DNA of 64,000 nucleotides from Tabrizicola aquatica (lineage in GTDB: Bacteria; Pseudomonadota; Alphaproteobacteria; Rhodobacterales; Rhodobacteraceae): NCBI RefSeq assembly GCF_002900975.1, contig NZ_PJON01000003.1:248001-312000 (forward strand), written 5' to 3'. The notes under the pieces are model-generated. The model ran no database searches. It was not told the origin of the DNA and was given only the letters and a program-made list of their open reading frames with translations. The translations under genes and the position numbers were made by a program. This document shows, in pieces, positions 33,691-42,581 of the stretch (the stretch's first letter is position 1; each line of letters starts with the position of its first letter).

Positions 33691-34719
33691 TCAGGCCCCC
33701 TTGCCCCTGCGCTTTCGGTTCCAGGTCCGAACAGCGGTATAGGCAGACTTGGGCACGACACTGGCCACGGCACGCTTGGCCGACCGGATGACCCGTTGGC
33801 CGGCGATCGACAAAGCGGTCTGACCGGGGCCCGGTTTGCCATACCCGGCTACCCCCAGATTTCGGGCGATCCTGTGCAGCCTTTGGGCACGGGCGGCAAA
33901 GAAGGCGTCTTCATCCAGGGCAACGGCTGCGACGGGCTTGCGCAGATGGACGTAGAATTCCAACCCCTGTGTGGCGCTGACCTCGACGATGTCGAAATTC
34001 AGCAGGCCCAGATAGCGCAGATCCCACAGCATGTTTTCCAAAGCCGCGCCGAAGGTCACGGTGCAATGCGCATCGACATAGGGCATCTCAGTCTGGAGGT
34101 GCTGAAGGTATTCCGCATAAGCGGATTTCAGCATCTGGCGCGGGACGAATTGCCCCGGATCGTCATAGCGCATGTCGCATCCGACCCTGGATGCCCCTTC
34201 GACGATATACCCCGAAAGGTTGGCCTGGCTGTCAAAGATCGTTTCAGCGGAAGGCTGCGAGAGGTTGCGGTGATAGGCCGAAAGCCAGTCGGAAAGCCGC
34301 GTGGGCATTCGGAAATGGTCGAAGCAGGCCCGACCGTCCGGCACCGCCATGCTGAGCACACCACCGGGGCGCAAGGCACGCTCGCATCCTTGCAGGAAGC
34401 GGATCGGATTGGGGAGATGTTCGAAGTTATGCGACGAAACCACATATTGAAACTGACCCTCGCGGCCAAGGGCGGCGATGGCGTCCCCGATATTGCTTGC
34501 GTCGCCGACGACATCAACCTCATCAATCTGGTCAATCCAGGTTCCGTCAATATTCGGATCGGTCAGCGCCAATTCCCGCAGGCGGGTCGCATCAAAGACA
34601 TCGACGTAAAGGACCGGATGGCCGTCTTTCTTGCGAACCAAGGGACGGAAATAGGGCGCAATCTCGATGCCAGGCTCGGAAAGCTTTGCGTGTTTCAGGA
34701 TTTCGTGGCTGCGGTCCAT
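33691..34719 (-). CDS. class I SAM-dependent methyltransferase-like protein
   Basis: About 342 residues. The methyltransferase part contains DIDEVDVVGDASNIGDAIAAL, YVVSSHNFEHLPNPIRFLQGCERALRPGGVLSMAVPDGRACFDHFR and later GFGAALENMLWDLRYLGLLNF-like segments. It resembles glycosyltransferase-associated methyltransferases of polysaccharide clusters (a Methyltransf_11 core without a clean glycine motif I). The basic C-terminal tail (RKRRGKGA) is odd. The start is uncertain: ATG 34719 has only a weak AGG upstream, and a GTG about 19 codons earlier is possible. It follows guaD by 77 bases. Confidence 0.65.
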   Translation of the reverse strand: MDRSHEILKHAKLSEPGIEIAPYFRPLVRKKDGHPVLYVDVFDATRLRELALTDPNIDGTWIDQIDEVDVVGDASNIGDAIAALGREGQFQYVVSSHNFEHLPNPIRFLQGCERALRPGGVLSMAVPDGRACFDHFRMPTRLSDWLSAYHRNLSQPSAETIFDSQANLSGYIVEGASRVGCDMRYDDPGQFVPRQMLKSAYAEYLQHLQTEMPYVDAHCTVTFGAALENMLWDLRYLGLLNFDIVEVSATQGLEFYVHLRKPVAAVALDEDAFFAARAQRLHRIARNLGVAGYGKPGPGQTALSIAGQRVIRSAKRAVASVVPKSAYTAVRTWNRKRRGKGA

Positions 34720-34796
34720 TACGGCGGTCCAACCTGCAAGAAAACGGCGCACAATCGTGCCGTAATAACCTTGGATAGACCGAACCGGATAGGCGT

Positions 34797-36074
34797 TCAA
34801 CCCAGGCGTTTTCCGTTCACCCAGACCTCGGTGATTGCGCGGTCGTCGCCCATCATGATCGTCGGGAACAGCTGTTGCCAAAGGTCGGTGGCGCGGCGGG
34901 TGGCCTGTTCGATGGCGGGGGTGGAGGCGAGGTCGACGACGATCAGGTCGGCCTCCATCCCCGGGGCGATGTTGCCAATCCGGTCCTCGACCCGCAGGGC
35001 GCGGGCAGAGCCTTGGGTGGCCAGCCACCACAGGTGGGCCGGGTGGAGTGACTGGCCGCGCAACTGGGCGACCTCATAGGCGGCGGCCATGGTGGGAAGC
35101 ATCGAGAAGTTCGAGCCGCCCCCGGTGTCGGTGGCCAGACCGACGCGCAGGTGCGAGGCGAGCGACATGTCGAAAAGGCCGGAGCCGATGAAGGTGTTCG
35201 AGGTCGGGCAGTGGACGAGGGAGGCCCCGGCCTCGATCAGGCGGGCGCGTTCGCGGTCGGTCAGGTGGATGGCGTGGCCGTAGACGGCGCCTTCGCGGAG
35301 GAGGCCCTGGGCTTCGTAGGTGTCGAGATAGTCGCGCGACTGGGGGAAAAGGTCGCGGACCCAGGCGATCTCGTCCGTCTGTTCCGAGAGATGGGTCTGC
35401 ATCAGGCAGTCGGGGTATTCGCGCCAGAGGGCGCCCAGGGCGGCGAGTTGCTCGGGCGTCGAGGTGGGTGAAAAGCGCGGCGTGATGACGTAGGACAGGC
35501 GGCCCTGGCCGTGCCATTTTTCCAGAAGGCGCTTGCTGTCATCATAGGCGGATCGGGCGGTGTCGCGCAGACCCTCGGGCGCGTTGCGGTCCATGCAGGT
35601 CTTGCCGGCAAAGACCCGCATCCCGCGCGACTGGGCGGCGGTGAAGATGGCATCGACGCTGGCCGGATGGATCGTCGCATAGGAGCAGACGGTGGTGGTC
35701 CCGCGCTGAAGGACGAGGTCGAGGTAGCGGTTCGCGATCTCTGCCGCATAGGCGGGGTCGGAGAAGCGCATCTCTTCGGGGAAGGTGTAGGTGTTCAGCC
35801 AGTCGATCAGTCGCTTGCCCCAGGACGCGATGATCGCGGTCTGGGGATAGTGGACATGGGCGTCGATGAAGCCCGCGGAAATGAGCTTTCGCCCGTGGTC
35901 ATGGACGCGGGCTTGCGGATAACGGGCGCGCAGGTCCGCAGCCGACCCGACGGCGGCGATGCGCGACCCGTCGATGGCCACTGCGCCATCGGTCAGGATG
36001 CGCGCGGCGGCAGGCCCCTCGGCAAAGGGGTCTGCGTCAAAGCTTAGGACTTGGCCCAGGATCAGGTCGGTCAT
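34797..36074 (-). CDS. guaD: guanine deaminase
   Basis: 425 residues. Amidohydrolase motifs are SAGFIDAHVHYPQTAIIASWG (metal HxH), LSYVITPRFSPTSTPEQL, LMQTHLSEQTDEIAWV, YGHAIHL and LATDTGGGSNFSML. These match bacterial GuaD, which deaminates guanine to xanthine in purine catabolism. AGGGGG precedes ATG at 36074. With the 8-oxoguanine deaminase gene 2.4 kb away it makes a purine-deamination neighbourhood. Confidence 0.92.
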   Translation of the reverse strand: MTDLILGQVLSFDADPFAEGPAAARILTDGAVAIDGSRIAAVGSAADLRARYPQARVHDHGRKLISAGFIDAHVHYPQTAIIASWGKRLIDWLNTYTFPEEMRFSDPAYAAEIANRYLDLVLQRGTTTVCSYATIHPASVDAIFTAAQSRGMRVFAGKTCMDRNAPEGLRDTARSAYDDSKRLLEKWHGQGRLSYVITPRFSPTSTPEQLAALGALWREYPDCLMQTHLSEQTDEIAWVRDLFPQSRDYLDTYEAQGLLREGAVYGHAIHLTDRERARLIEAGASLVHCPTSNTFIGSGLFDMSLASHLRVGLATDTGGGSNFSMLPTMAAAYEVAQLRGQSLHPAHLWWLATQGSARALRVEDRIGNIAPGMEADLIVVDLASTPAIEQATRRATDLWQQLFPTIMMGDDRAITEVWVNGKRLG

Positions 36075-36259
36075 TTGGCCCCCTTTGAACCGATGCAGGG
36101 TAGAGCCTTTCAGGGCAGCGGTAAATTTTCCAGTGCGGATCACGGCTTGAAACTGTTTCGCAAAAGCGCGAAGGCGCGGATGGTTGGACTTGGGCCGGCG
36201 ACAGGCTTTGCCGAGGCCGCGAAAGCGGACTAGGGTTGGCCCGAAGTGACGGAGGGCGC

Positions 36260-37627
36260 ATGGCGGACGCGGTCAGGAACACGGCCGAAGGGCTGGATGC
36301 CGCACTGGTCGACGCCGCGCTGGATGCGGCGCGGGCAGGCGATGCGGCGCGGTTGGCGGCCCTGCTGGAGCCGGTGCATCCGGCCGATGTGGCCGACCTT
36401 CTGGAGCAGGTCAGCGACGCGGACCGCGAGGCGCTGCTGGCGATGGGCTCGGCCGTCATCGACGGCGAGGTGCTGTCCGAGATCAGCGATGCGATCCGCG
36501 AAGAGGTGCTGGACGCGTTGCCGGACCATGTGGTGGCCGAGGCGCTGCGCGAGTTGGACTCGGACGACCTGGTGGACATCGTCGAGGACCTGGAGGCCGA
36601 GGACCAGGGCCGCCTGCTGGGTGCGATGGATGCCGCGGACCGGGTGGCGGTGGAGCAGGCGCTGGCCTGGCCGGAGTATTCCGCCGGGCGTCTGATGCAG
36701 CGTGAGCTGGTGGTGGCGCCCGAGGATTGGACTGTCGGGGAAGCTATTGATTTTCTGCGAAAATCAACCCATCTGCCAGACCAGTTCTATCATGTGATCC
36801 TGGTCGATCCGCGGATGATGCCGGTCGGATATGTGACGCTGGGCCGGGTGCTGAGTGCAGCCCGCGACGTGGCGCTGAAGGCGATCGCCGAGGAGAGTTT
36901 CCGCACGGTCAGCGCCACGGACGAAGAGGCGGATGTCGCCTATATCTTCAACCAGTACCACCTGATTTCCTGCCCCGTGGTGGACGGATCGGGCCGGTTG
37001 GTGGGTGTGATCACCATCGACGACGCGATGAACGTGCTGGACGAGGAGCATGAGGAGGACATGCTGCGTCTGGCGGGCGTGGGCGACGAGGCGGATGTCA
37101 GCGACGGGCCGGTCGAGACGGTGAAGCAGCGGCTGCCCTGGCTGGTGGTGAACCTGTTCACGGCCTCGCTCTCGGCGCTGGTGATCACCCAGTTCGAGGC
37201 GACCATTGCCCAGATCGTGGCGCTGGCGGCACTGATGCCGATTGTCGCCTCGACCGGGGGGATCGCCGGGACGCAGTCGCTGGCGGTGGCGGTGCGGGCG
37301 CTGGCGACGCGGGACCTGACGCGGGCCAATGCCGGGCGGGTGGTGCGGCGAGAGCTGCTGGCCGGCTTGATGAACGGGGTGGGCCTGGCGCTGATCCTGG
37401 GGGCGGCGGGCGTCCTGATCTTCGGCGACTGGCATCTGGGGTTGGTGCTGGGCCTGGCGATGATCGTCAATCAGATCGTCGCCGCGCTGGGCGGCGTGCT
37501 GGTCCCCTTGACGCTGGAGCGGATGGGGCTGGACCCGGCGCTGGCAAGCGGGACGTTCGTGACGACGCTGACGGATGTGATGGGGTTCTTTGCCTTTCTG
37601 GGGCTGGCAACGGTGATGCTGACATGA
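36260..37627 (+). CDS. mgtE: magnesium transporter MgtE
   Basis: 455 residues, full length. The N domain has armadillo-like helices with PVHPADVADLLEQVSDADREALL and LDSDDLVDIVEDLEAEDQGRLL. The CBS pair follows (GRLMQRELVVAPEDWTVGEAIDFLR; FHLISCPVVDGSGRLVGVITIDD-like). Five C-terminal helices include LFTASLSALVITQFE, LMPIVASTGGIAGTQSLAVAVRAL and NQIVAALGGVLVPLTLERMGLDPALASG. MgtE is a Mg2+-gated Mg2+ channel. GGAGGG precedes ATG at 36260. It overlaps the next gene by four bases (ATGA). Confidence 0.96.
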   Translation: MADAVRNTAEGLDAALVDAALDAARAGDAARLAALLEPVHPADVADLLEQVSDADREALLAMGSAVIDGEVLSEISDAIREEVLDALPDHVVAEALRELDSDDLVDIVEDLEAEDQGRLLGAMDAADRVAVEQALAWPEYSAGRLMQRELVVAPEDWTVGEAIDFLRKSTHLPDQFYHVILVDPRMMPVGYVTLGRVLSAARDVALKAIAEESFRTVSATDEEADVAYIFNQYHLISCPVVDGSGRLVGVITIDDAMNVLDEEHEEDMLRLAGVGDEADVSDGPVETVKQRLPWLVVNLFTASLSALVITQFEATIAQIVALAALMPIVASTGGIAGTQSLAVAVRALATRDLTRANAGRVVRRELLAGLMNGVGLALILGAAGVLIFGDWHLGLVLGLAMIVNQIVAALGGVLVPLTLERMGLDPALASGTFVTTLTDVMGFFAFLGLATVMLT

Positions 37628-38169
37628 CGGATGTGAAAGCGGCCGCGCGGGCGGCGGCCTTTGCGCGGCGGGCCGAGGCTTTTGCGGCGGGGCAGGGGCA
37701 GGCGGCCGAGATCCTGGCGGATTATCTGGCGGATCAGCGCGGCCGCGTGCTGGCGGGATACATGCCCATGCGGAGCGAGATTGATCCCCTGCCGGCGATG
37801 GCGGCACATCAGGGAACGGTGGGGGTGCCGGTGATCCTGGAGAAGGCGGCCCCGCTGAGGTTCCGGGAATGGTCGCCGGGGTGCCGCCTGGTCGAGGGTG
37901 CCTTCAAGGCGCTGATCCCCGAGGAGGGCGCCTGGGTCGAGCCCGAGGTCTTGATCGTGCCGATGCTGGCCTTTGATGCGCGGGGGTATCGGCTGGGCTA
38001 TGGCGGGGGGTTCTACGACCGGACGCTGGAGCTTTTGCGGACGCGGGGACCGGTCAAGGCGGTGGGGTTCGCCTTTGCGGCGCAAGAGGTGGCGGAGGTG
38101 CCCACGGACGCGTTCGACCAGCGGCTGGATGCGGTGGTCACGGAAAAGGGCGTTACGGTATTCGCATGA
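37624..38169 (+). CDS. 5-formyltetrahydrofolate cyclo-ligase
   Basis: 181 residues of the 5-FTHF cyclo-ligase (YgfA/FAU1) family: YMPMRSEIDPLPAM, PLRFREW, IPEEGAWVEPEVLIVPMLAFDARGYRLGYGGGFYDRTL (phosphate/folate binding) and an AAQEVAEVPTDAFDQRLDAVVTEKG end. It converts 5-formyl-THF to 5,10-methenyl-THF with ATP. Its ATG overlaps the mgtE stop. Its TGA overlaps the start of a 76-base hairpin repeat. Confidence 0.92.
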   Translation: MTDVKAAARAAAFARRAEAFAAGQGQAAEILADYLADQRGRVLAGYMPMRSEIDPLPAMAAHQGTVGVPVILEKAAPLRFREWSPGCRLVEGAFKALIPEEGAWVEPEVLIVPMLAFDARGYRLGYGGGFYDRTLELLRTRGPVKAVGFAFAAQEVAEVPTDAFDQRLDAVVTEKGVTVFA

Positions 38170-38243
38170 CGGCTCGTCGATGACTTCGTCACTCCTCGCG
38201 CGGGGACGAGGAGGAGACGAAGTCGAACGACGAGTGGGCCGTC
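38168..38243. repeat. 76-base hairpin repeat between convergent genes, copy 1
   Basis: GACGGCTCGTCG...ACTCCTCG...CGAGGAGGAGACGAAGTC...CGACGAG...GGCCGTC folds back on itself along most of its length. It shares GACGGCTCGTCGATG, CACTCCTCGC and GAGGAGGAGACGAAGTCGAA with copy 2 (53858-53933). It fills exactly the gap between the convergent cyclo-ligase and AAA ATPase genes, touching both stop codons. Confidence 0.8.
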
Positions 38244-39558
38244 AGTGAGCGATCTCTTCCTGGCGGACGAACATGTTGCCCCAGGCGCGGTCGATCAACT
38301 CGGGCGTCATCTGGTAGGGGATGTTCTCGAAGTCGCAGACGGCGATCATCTGGTCGATCAGGAACACCGGCTGATAGTTCGCATAGTTGTTCTGGATCGT
38401 CGGGAACTTGACCTTCATCAGGTGCATCAGCGCGGTTTCGTCCAGGGGCATCTTCTTCTTGCGCGCGACCATCGCGAAGATCTTCAGGAAGTTCTCCTGA
38501 GACGGCCCGTCGATCTTGATCTTGAAGAAGATACGGCGCAGTGCAGCGCCGTCGAAGATCTGGTTCGGGTGGAAGTTGGTCGAGAAGATGACCAGCGTGT
38601 CGAAGGGCACGGTGAACTTTTCGCCCGATTGCAGCGCCAGGATGTCGCGGGATTCTTCCAGCGGCACGATCCAGCGGTTGACGATCTTTTGCGGCGGTTC
38701 GGCCTGACGGCCAAGGTCGTCGATGATGAAGATGCCGCCGGTGGCCTTCAGCTGCAGCGGTGCCTGGTAGGTGCGCGCGGTGGGGTTGTAGTTCAGGTCC
38801 AGCATATCGAGCGAGAGTTCACCGCCGGTGATGACCGAGGGACGTTCGCAATAGACATAGCGGTTGTCGAAGCGGTTCGAGGTGCGGCGCAAGGAGTTCG
38901 GGTCGTCCACCGCGGCCTCGGCGGCGGAATGGACGATCGGGTCATAGACCGAAATGATCTGGCCGGAATATTCGATGGCGCGCGGCACATAGACCTTGTC
39001 GCCCAGGGCGGCGCGGATGCCGTGGCTGATCGAGGATTTCCCGTTGCCGGGCGGGCCGTAAAGCAGGATCGAGCGGCCGGAGGTGACAGCGGGGCCAAGG
39101 TTGTCGATCAGGTCGGGCGGCAGGATCAGGTGGCCCATGCCGGACAGAAGCTGTTCCTTGTTCAGCCGGATGTCGCGGACCGACTGGCGCTTGATCTGCA
39201 CCTGATACTGGTCCAGCGGAACCGGCATCGCGCCATAGTATTCCGACTGGCTAAGCGCATCCAGCGCCCGCGCCTTGCCCGCGTCGGTCAGTTCATACCC
39301 CATCTCGTTGCCCGAGGTGGCTGACATGGTGCCCATCGCGGTCAGCAGTTTCTGCGTGCGGGCAAGGTCGACAAGTTCCTGGGTCAGCGGGACCGGCAGG
39401 CTGATGACCTTGGAGAGGGCCGACACCAGCGACTGGTTCGTGCGGAACATGGATTTCAGCAGGATGTCCCGCATCATCACGGTCGACAGGCCCGTATCGG
39501 CCAGGGAACGGGGCGAGGGCGGCGGTTGGACACCCGACACCGGGGCTTCAGCGTTCAT
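38242..39558 (-). CDS. AAA-family ATPase at the end of the Tad pilus locus
   Basis: 438 residues. The N-terminal part (about 1-150) is helical with a winged-helix-like ELVDLARTQKLLTAMG...YELTDAGKARALDALSQSEYYG. The AAA core has Walker A LLYGPPGNGKSSISHGI, Walker B GIFIIDDLGRQAEPP and sensor FSTNFHPNQIFDGAALRRIFFKI. This family often sits near Tad or secretion loci in alphaproteobacteria; its role is unknown. It is 62 bases downstream of the prepilin peptidase gene, same strand, with GGAGC before ATG 39558. Confidence 0.8.
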   Translation of the reverse strand: MNAEAPVSGVQPPPSPRSLADTGLSTVMMRDILLKSMFRTNQSLVSALSKVISLPVPLTQELVDLARTQKLLTAMGTMSATSGNEMGYELTDAGKARALDALSQSEYYGAMPVPLDQYQVQIKRQSVRDIRLNKEQLLSGMGHLILPPDLIDNLGPAVTSGRSILLYGPPGNGKSSISHGIRAALGDKVYVPRAIEYSGQIISVYDPIVHSAAEAAVDDPNSLRRTSNRFDNRYVYCERPSVITGGELSLDMLDLNYNPTARTYQAPLQLKATGGIFIIDDLGRQAEPPQKIVNRWIVPLEESRDILALQSGEKFTVPFDTLVIFSTNFHPNQIFDGAALRRIFFKIKIDGPSQENFLKIFAMVARKKKMPLDETALMHLMKVKFPTIQNNYANYQPVFLIDQMIAVCDFENIPYQMTPELIDRAWGNMFVRQEEIAH

Positions 39559-39620
39559 AGGGCAAGCTCCGTCAACAATCGCAGCGTGGGACTTCGATTG
39601 AGTCGTAAACGCGACTTGTG

Positions 39621-40118
39621 TCAGACCTGTGGCCAGATGGCGGCAACAAGGTAGACGACCACCATCGCCGAGAGGGCGACGCCGAAGGGCACGATGCGCC
39701 AGTGCCGGAAGCTGTGCCATTCCTCGGCCGACCGGCGGACGGCGGGGATCAGGCGGACGAGTTGCAGCAAGAGTGTCGCGCCCAGCATGCAGCCCAGGAT
39801 GATCAGCAGCACATCGTTAAGGTTGGCGCCGACGAACACCGGAGAGATGGCGGCGGCAAACTTGCCGTCACCGCCAGGGAACCGGAACAGCACGAAGGCG
39901 AGGTAGGCCAGCACGAACCCGATCGCCAGGAAGGCGAAGCCCCAGAACCAGGCGGTCCAGGTCGGCACCGCCAGCCAGCCGAGAGCAGGCCAGACGGCGG
40001 CCATGGCCAGGGCCGTCTGGTTGCGGATCTTCAGCCGCTTCAGGTCGCTGTAGGCTGCCCAGATGGCGATGGGCAGGATCGGGATCAGCAGGATCAGCGC
40101 ACCGGTCGGGGTAATCAT
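39621..40118 (-). CDS. cpaA: A24 prepilin peptidase, CpaA/TadV type
   Basis: 165 residues with about five hydrophobic helices. The catalytic aspartates are in AAYSDLKRLKIRN and in the GxGD-type FPGGDGKFAAAI. It removes the leader of Flp pilins and pseudopilins at the inner membrane. It adjoins the TPR lipoprotein gene with no gap and belongs to the Tad locus. Confidence 0.92.
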   Translation of the reverse strand: MITPTGALILLIPILPIAIWAAYSDLKRLKIRNQTALAMAAVWPALGWLAVPTWTAWFWGFAFLAIGFVLAYLAFVLFRFPGGDGKFAAAISPVFVGANLNDVLLIILGCMLGATLLLQLVRLIPAVRRSAEEWHSFRHWRIVPFGVALSAMVVVYLVAAIWPQV

Positions 40119-40976
40119 CTACAGCTGCACATTCGCATCAAGGGCGTCCAGGCTGCGGGCGGCGGCCTCGAAATGCTGGGGATGGGTGTCGATGGCTTGC
40201 TGCAGCAGGCCCTTGCCCACGGTCACGTCGCCCTGCTTGATCGCGGCGAGCGCGATGGAATAGAGCAGTTCCGCCCGCTCGGTCTGGGTCATGCGGATCA
40301 CCGGCAGGTCGTACTTGCGCTGCCCGGCGCGGGCCAGGACCAGGTTGTTCTTGGCGGTGAACATGGTCGGGTCATAGGTCAGCGCCTGGGTGAAAAGCTT
40401 TTCGGCCCCGGGGGCATCGCCCCGGGTCAGCTTGGAGAAGCCCCAGTTGTTCAGAACACTTGCCGGGCGGGTGGTCAGGCCGACGGCGGTTTCGTAGAAG
40501 CTGTCGGCCTTCTTCCAGTTCTTGTCGGCATCGGCCACCATCGCCTCAAGCCGGTAGCGGTCAAAGCTTTCGTGGGTCGGCGGGATCAGGTTCAGCTCGG
40601 CCTTGGCGTCGGCCCACTGGTTCGAGCGGATCAGCGCGTCCGCCAGCATCACCCGGTCGTCCGGCATCGCCTCGGGGTGGGCGACGACCTGGCGCCAGAC
40701 CTGTGCGCCCTCGACCGGCTTCTGCGCGCGGACCAGGGATTTGCCCAGCCCGCGCATCAGGTCGACCCGGTCGGGGTTGTCCTGTACCGCCTTGGCGAAA
40801 TAGGCCACCGCCTCGCCCGGGTCGGCCACGGTGAGCATGACTTCGTTCAGGTTGGATTCGTCGATGACGTTGACGTCCTTCAAGGCCCGCTCGACCTGCG
40901 CGTCAGAGCCCTTCTGACAAGCCGACAAGGCAATGACACTGCCGAAGCAGAGCACAACAAGACCAGGGTGGCGCAT
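40119..40976 (-). CDS. tadD: TadD-like TPR lipoprotein
   Basis: 285 residues. A lipoprotein signal (FGSVIALSAC) is followed by tetratricopeptide repeats (AVAYFAKAVQDNPDRVDLMRGLGKSL; ADSFYETAVGLTTRPASVLNNWGFSKL; AEKLFTQALTYDPTMFTAKNNLVLA). TadD is an outer-membrane pilotin-like protein needed for Flp pilus assembly, possibly for secretin localisation. It is one of two adjacent TPR lipoproteins here. Confidence 0.88.
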   Translation of the reverse strand: MRHPGLVVLCFGSVIALSACQKGSDAQVERALKDVNVIDESNLNEVMLTVADPGEAVAYFAKAVQDNPDRVDLMRGLGKSLVRAQKPVEGAQVWRQVVAHPEAMPDDRVMLADALIRSNQWADAKAELNLIPPTHESFDRYRLEAMVADADKNWKKADSFYETAVGLTTRPASVLNNWGFSKLTRGDAPGAEKLFTQALTYDPTMFTAKNNLVLARAGQRKYDLPVIRMTQTERAELLYSIALAAIKQGDVTVGKGLLQQAIDTHPQHFEAAARSLDALDANVQL

Positions 40977-41031
40977 CTTTCGCGTCCTTTTTTCCAGACT
41001 GCCCGTTTTTGACTGCTCGGGGCCCCGTCCT

Positions 41032-41583
41032 CTAGAGCTGCGTGAGAAGGACGTATTTGCCCTTTTCCTGCCGCACGAGGCGGAACCCGCCTTCTTCTTC
41101 TTGGGTAGGATCATATATGGCGGCTTCGCTTCGCGCGATAGCGGTCTTGAGATTTTCGCGGATCGAGTCCGTTTGGCCACTATCCAGCGCGAAAGCCTGC
41201 TGGAAATAGACCCGCGCCTCGCCGTATTTGCCGCGTTCCATCAGGACCACGCCCAGATTGTTCAGCGCCGGGACGAAGGTGTTGTCCTGCTCGACCGCGC
41301 GGCGAAGGATCTGTTCGGCCTGACCCAGGCGCCCCAGCGCCAGGTTGGCCGAGCCGATGGCCGACAGCACATCCGAGTCGATGCCGGTTTCGCCAGCGGC
41401 GCGAAGATAGGCTTTCAGCGCCAGTTCGGACTCGCCTGCTTCCATCAGGCGGTGGCCGACCATCAGGCCATCCACCGCATCGCCCCGCGGATCGACGCCG
41501 AAGGGCTGGTTGCGCGAGACCGGGGCCGTGCCGTTGCAGGCGGCCAGAGCCAGTGTCAGCAGAAGCGGGACAAGCGCACGCAT
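41032..41583 (-). CDS. second TPR lipoprotein of the Tad locus
   Basis: 183 residues. A lipobox (LLLTLALAAC) is followed by TPR units (LSAIGSANLALGRLGQAEQILRRAVEQDNTFVPALNNLGVVLMERGKYGEARVYFQQAFALDSG). It is shorter than TadD and probably a paralogous assembly lipoprotein. ATG at 41583 is chosen over an in-frame GTG four codons earlier. It is 29 bases downstream of tadC. Confidence 0.85.
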   Translation of the reverse strand: MRALVPLLLTLALAACNGTAPVSRNQPFGVDPRGDAVDGLMVGHRLMEAGESELALKAYLRAAGETGIDSDVLSAIGSANLALGRLGQAEQILRRAVEQDNTFVPALNNLGVVLMERGKYGEARVYFQQAFALDSGQTDSIRENLKTAIARSEAAIYDPTQEEEGGFRLVRQEKGKYVLLTQL

Positions 41584-41612
41584 GTCAGAGCGCACCGACA
41601 GCAGGGTCGGCG

Positions 41613-42578
41613 CTACATGTTTCCAAGCATTGTTGCGATGCCATAAAGCGACGGACCGATGAGGATGACCAGAAGCGGCGGAACAGTGAACAGCATTGTG
41701 CCAAGCGTCAGCTTCGTCGGCAACATGTTTGCCTTTTCTTCGGCCCGCATGATGCGTTTGTCGCGCATGTCGGCGGAATAGACACGCAATGCATCGGCAA
41801 CCGAGGTGCCGAAGGTCGCGGATTGCACCAGCGTGGTCACGAAGGACGCCACGTCAGGCACGCCCACACGCTCGGCCATGTCCTTCAGCACCGAGGTGCG
41901 TTCCTTGCCGGCCTTGATCTCTTGCGCGACCATGTCGAATTCGTCGGCCAGCGCGGGATAGCCGATGCGGCTTTCCTTGCCGACGCGGATGATCGACTGG
42001 TCCAGCGACTGGCCGGCCTCGACGCAGACGAGCATCAGGTCAAGCGCGTCGGGGAAACCCTGGATGATCTCGGTCTTGCGCTGCTCGACGCGTTTGTCGA
42101 CCCAGTAGCGCGGGATGTAGTAGCCCACGAAGCAGGGGATAAGCGTGTAAAGCACCAGAGAGCGGCCCGAAACCTCGCCCGTGGCGGACTGGATCAGCGC
42201 GTAGATCGCCCCAAGAAGCAGAAAGGTAACCCCCAGGACGAACTGCATGGCATGGAACATCCGCACCGAGTTCTTCTGGGTGTAACCGGCCCGCAGCATC
42301 TTGAGCTTGGCGGCCGAAAGCTCTTCCTTCTTTTGCGGTTCGAGGAACTGGGCAAACTTCTCCAGCTTGTCCAGACGCTCGGTCTTGCGCAGGGCGCGTT
42401 TCTTGTCCTTTTCGCCGCCGGCGGGCGCGACGTCCTTCAACTCGCGGAAGCGGTCGCGCTGCTTCTTCATCACGGTCGGCAGCGCGATGAGGATCAGCAG
42501 CAGGCCAAGCAGACCGATCGCCAGAAGCGGGCCCATCGGGCCAAGGCGGTCGGTCAGGAAGGTCATCACGGAATCCAT
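41613..42578 (-). CDS. tadC: Tad pilus inner-membrane protein TadC
   Basis: 321 residues of the type II secretion F domain family. It has an N-terminal helix (LLAIGLLGLLLILIALPTVM), a charged cytosolic stretch, the F domain (GFPDALDLMLVCVEAGQSLDQSIIRVGKES...LGTSVADALRVYSADMRDKR) and C-terminal helices. TadB and TadC form the platform that CpaF drives during pilus assembly. The gap to tadB is three bases. Confidence 0.94.
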   Translation of the reverse strand: MDSVMTFLTDRLGPMGPLLAIGLLGLLLILIALPTVMKKQRDRFRELKDVAPAGGEKDKKRALRKTERLDKLEKFAQFLEPQKKEELSAAKLKMLRAGYTQKNSVRMFHAMQFVLGVTFLLLGAIYALIQSATGEVSGRSLVLYTLIPCFVGYYIPRYWVDKRVEQRKTEIIQGFPDALDLMLVCVEAGQSLDQSIIRVGKESRIGYPALADEFDMVAQEIKAGKERTSVLKDMAERVGVPDVASFVTTLVQSATFGTSVADALRVYSADMRDKRIMRAEEKANMLPTKLTLGTMLFTVPPLLVILIGPSLYGIATMLGNM

Positions 42579-42581
42579 GGC

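Noticed and set aside
34720-35031. Upstream part of the methyltransferase frame
   Set aside because: Its first ~75 codons are antisense-frame text of the guanine deaminase gene (Arg/Pro/His-rich). The real protein starts after 34797.
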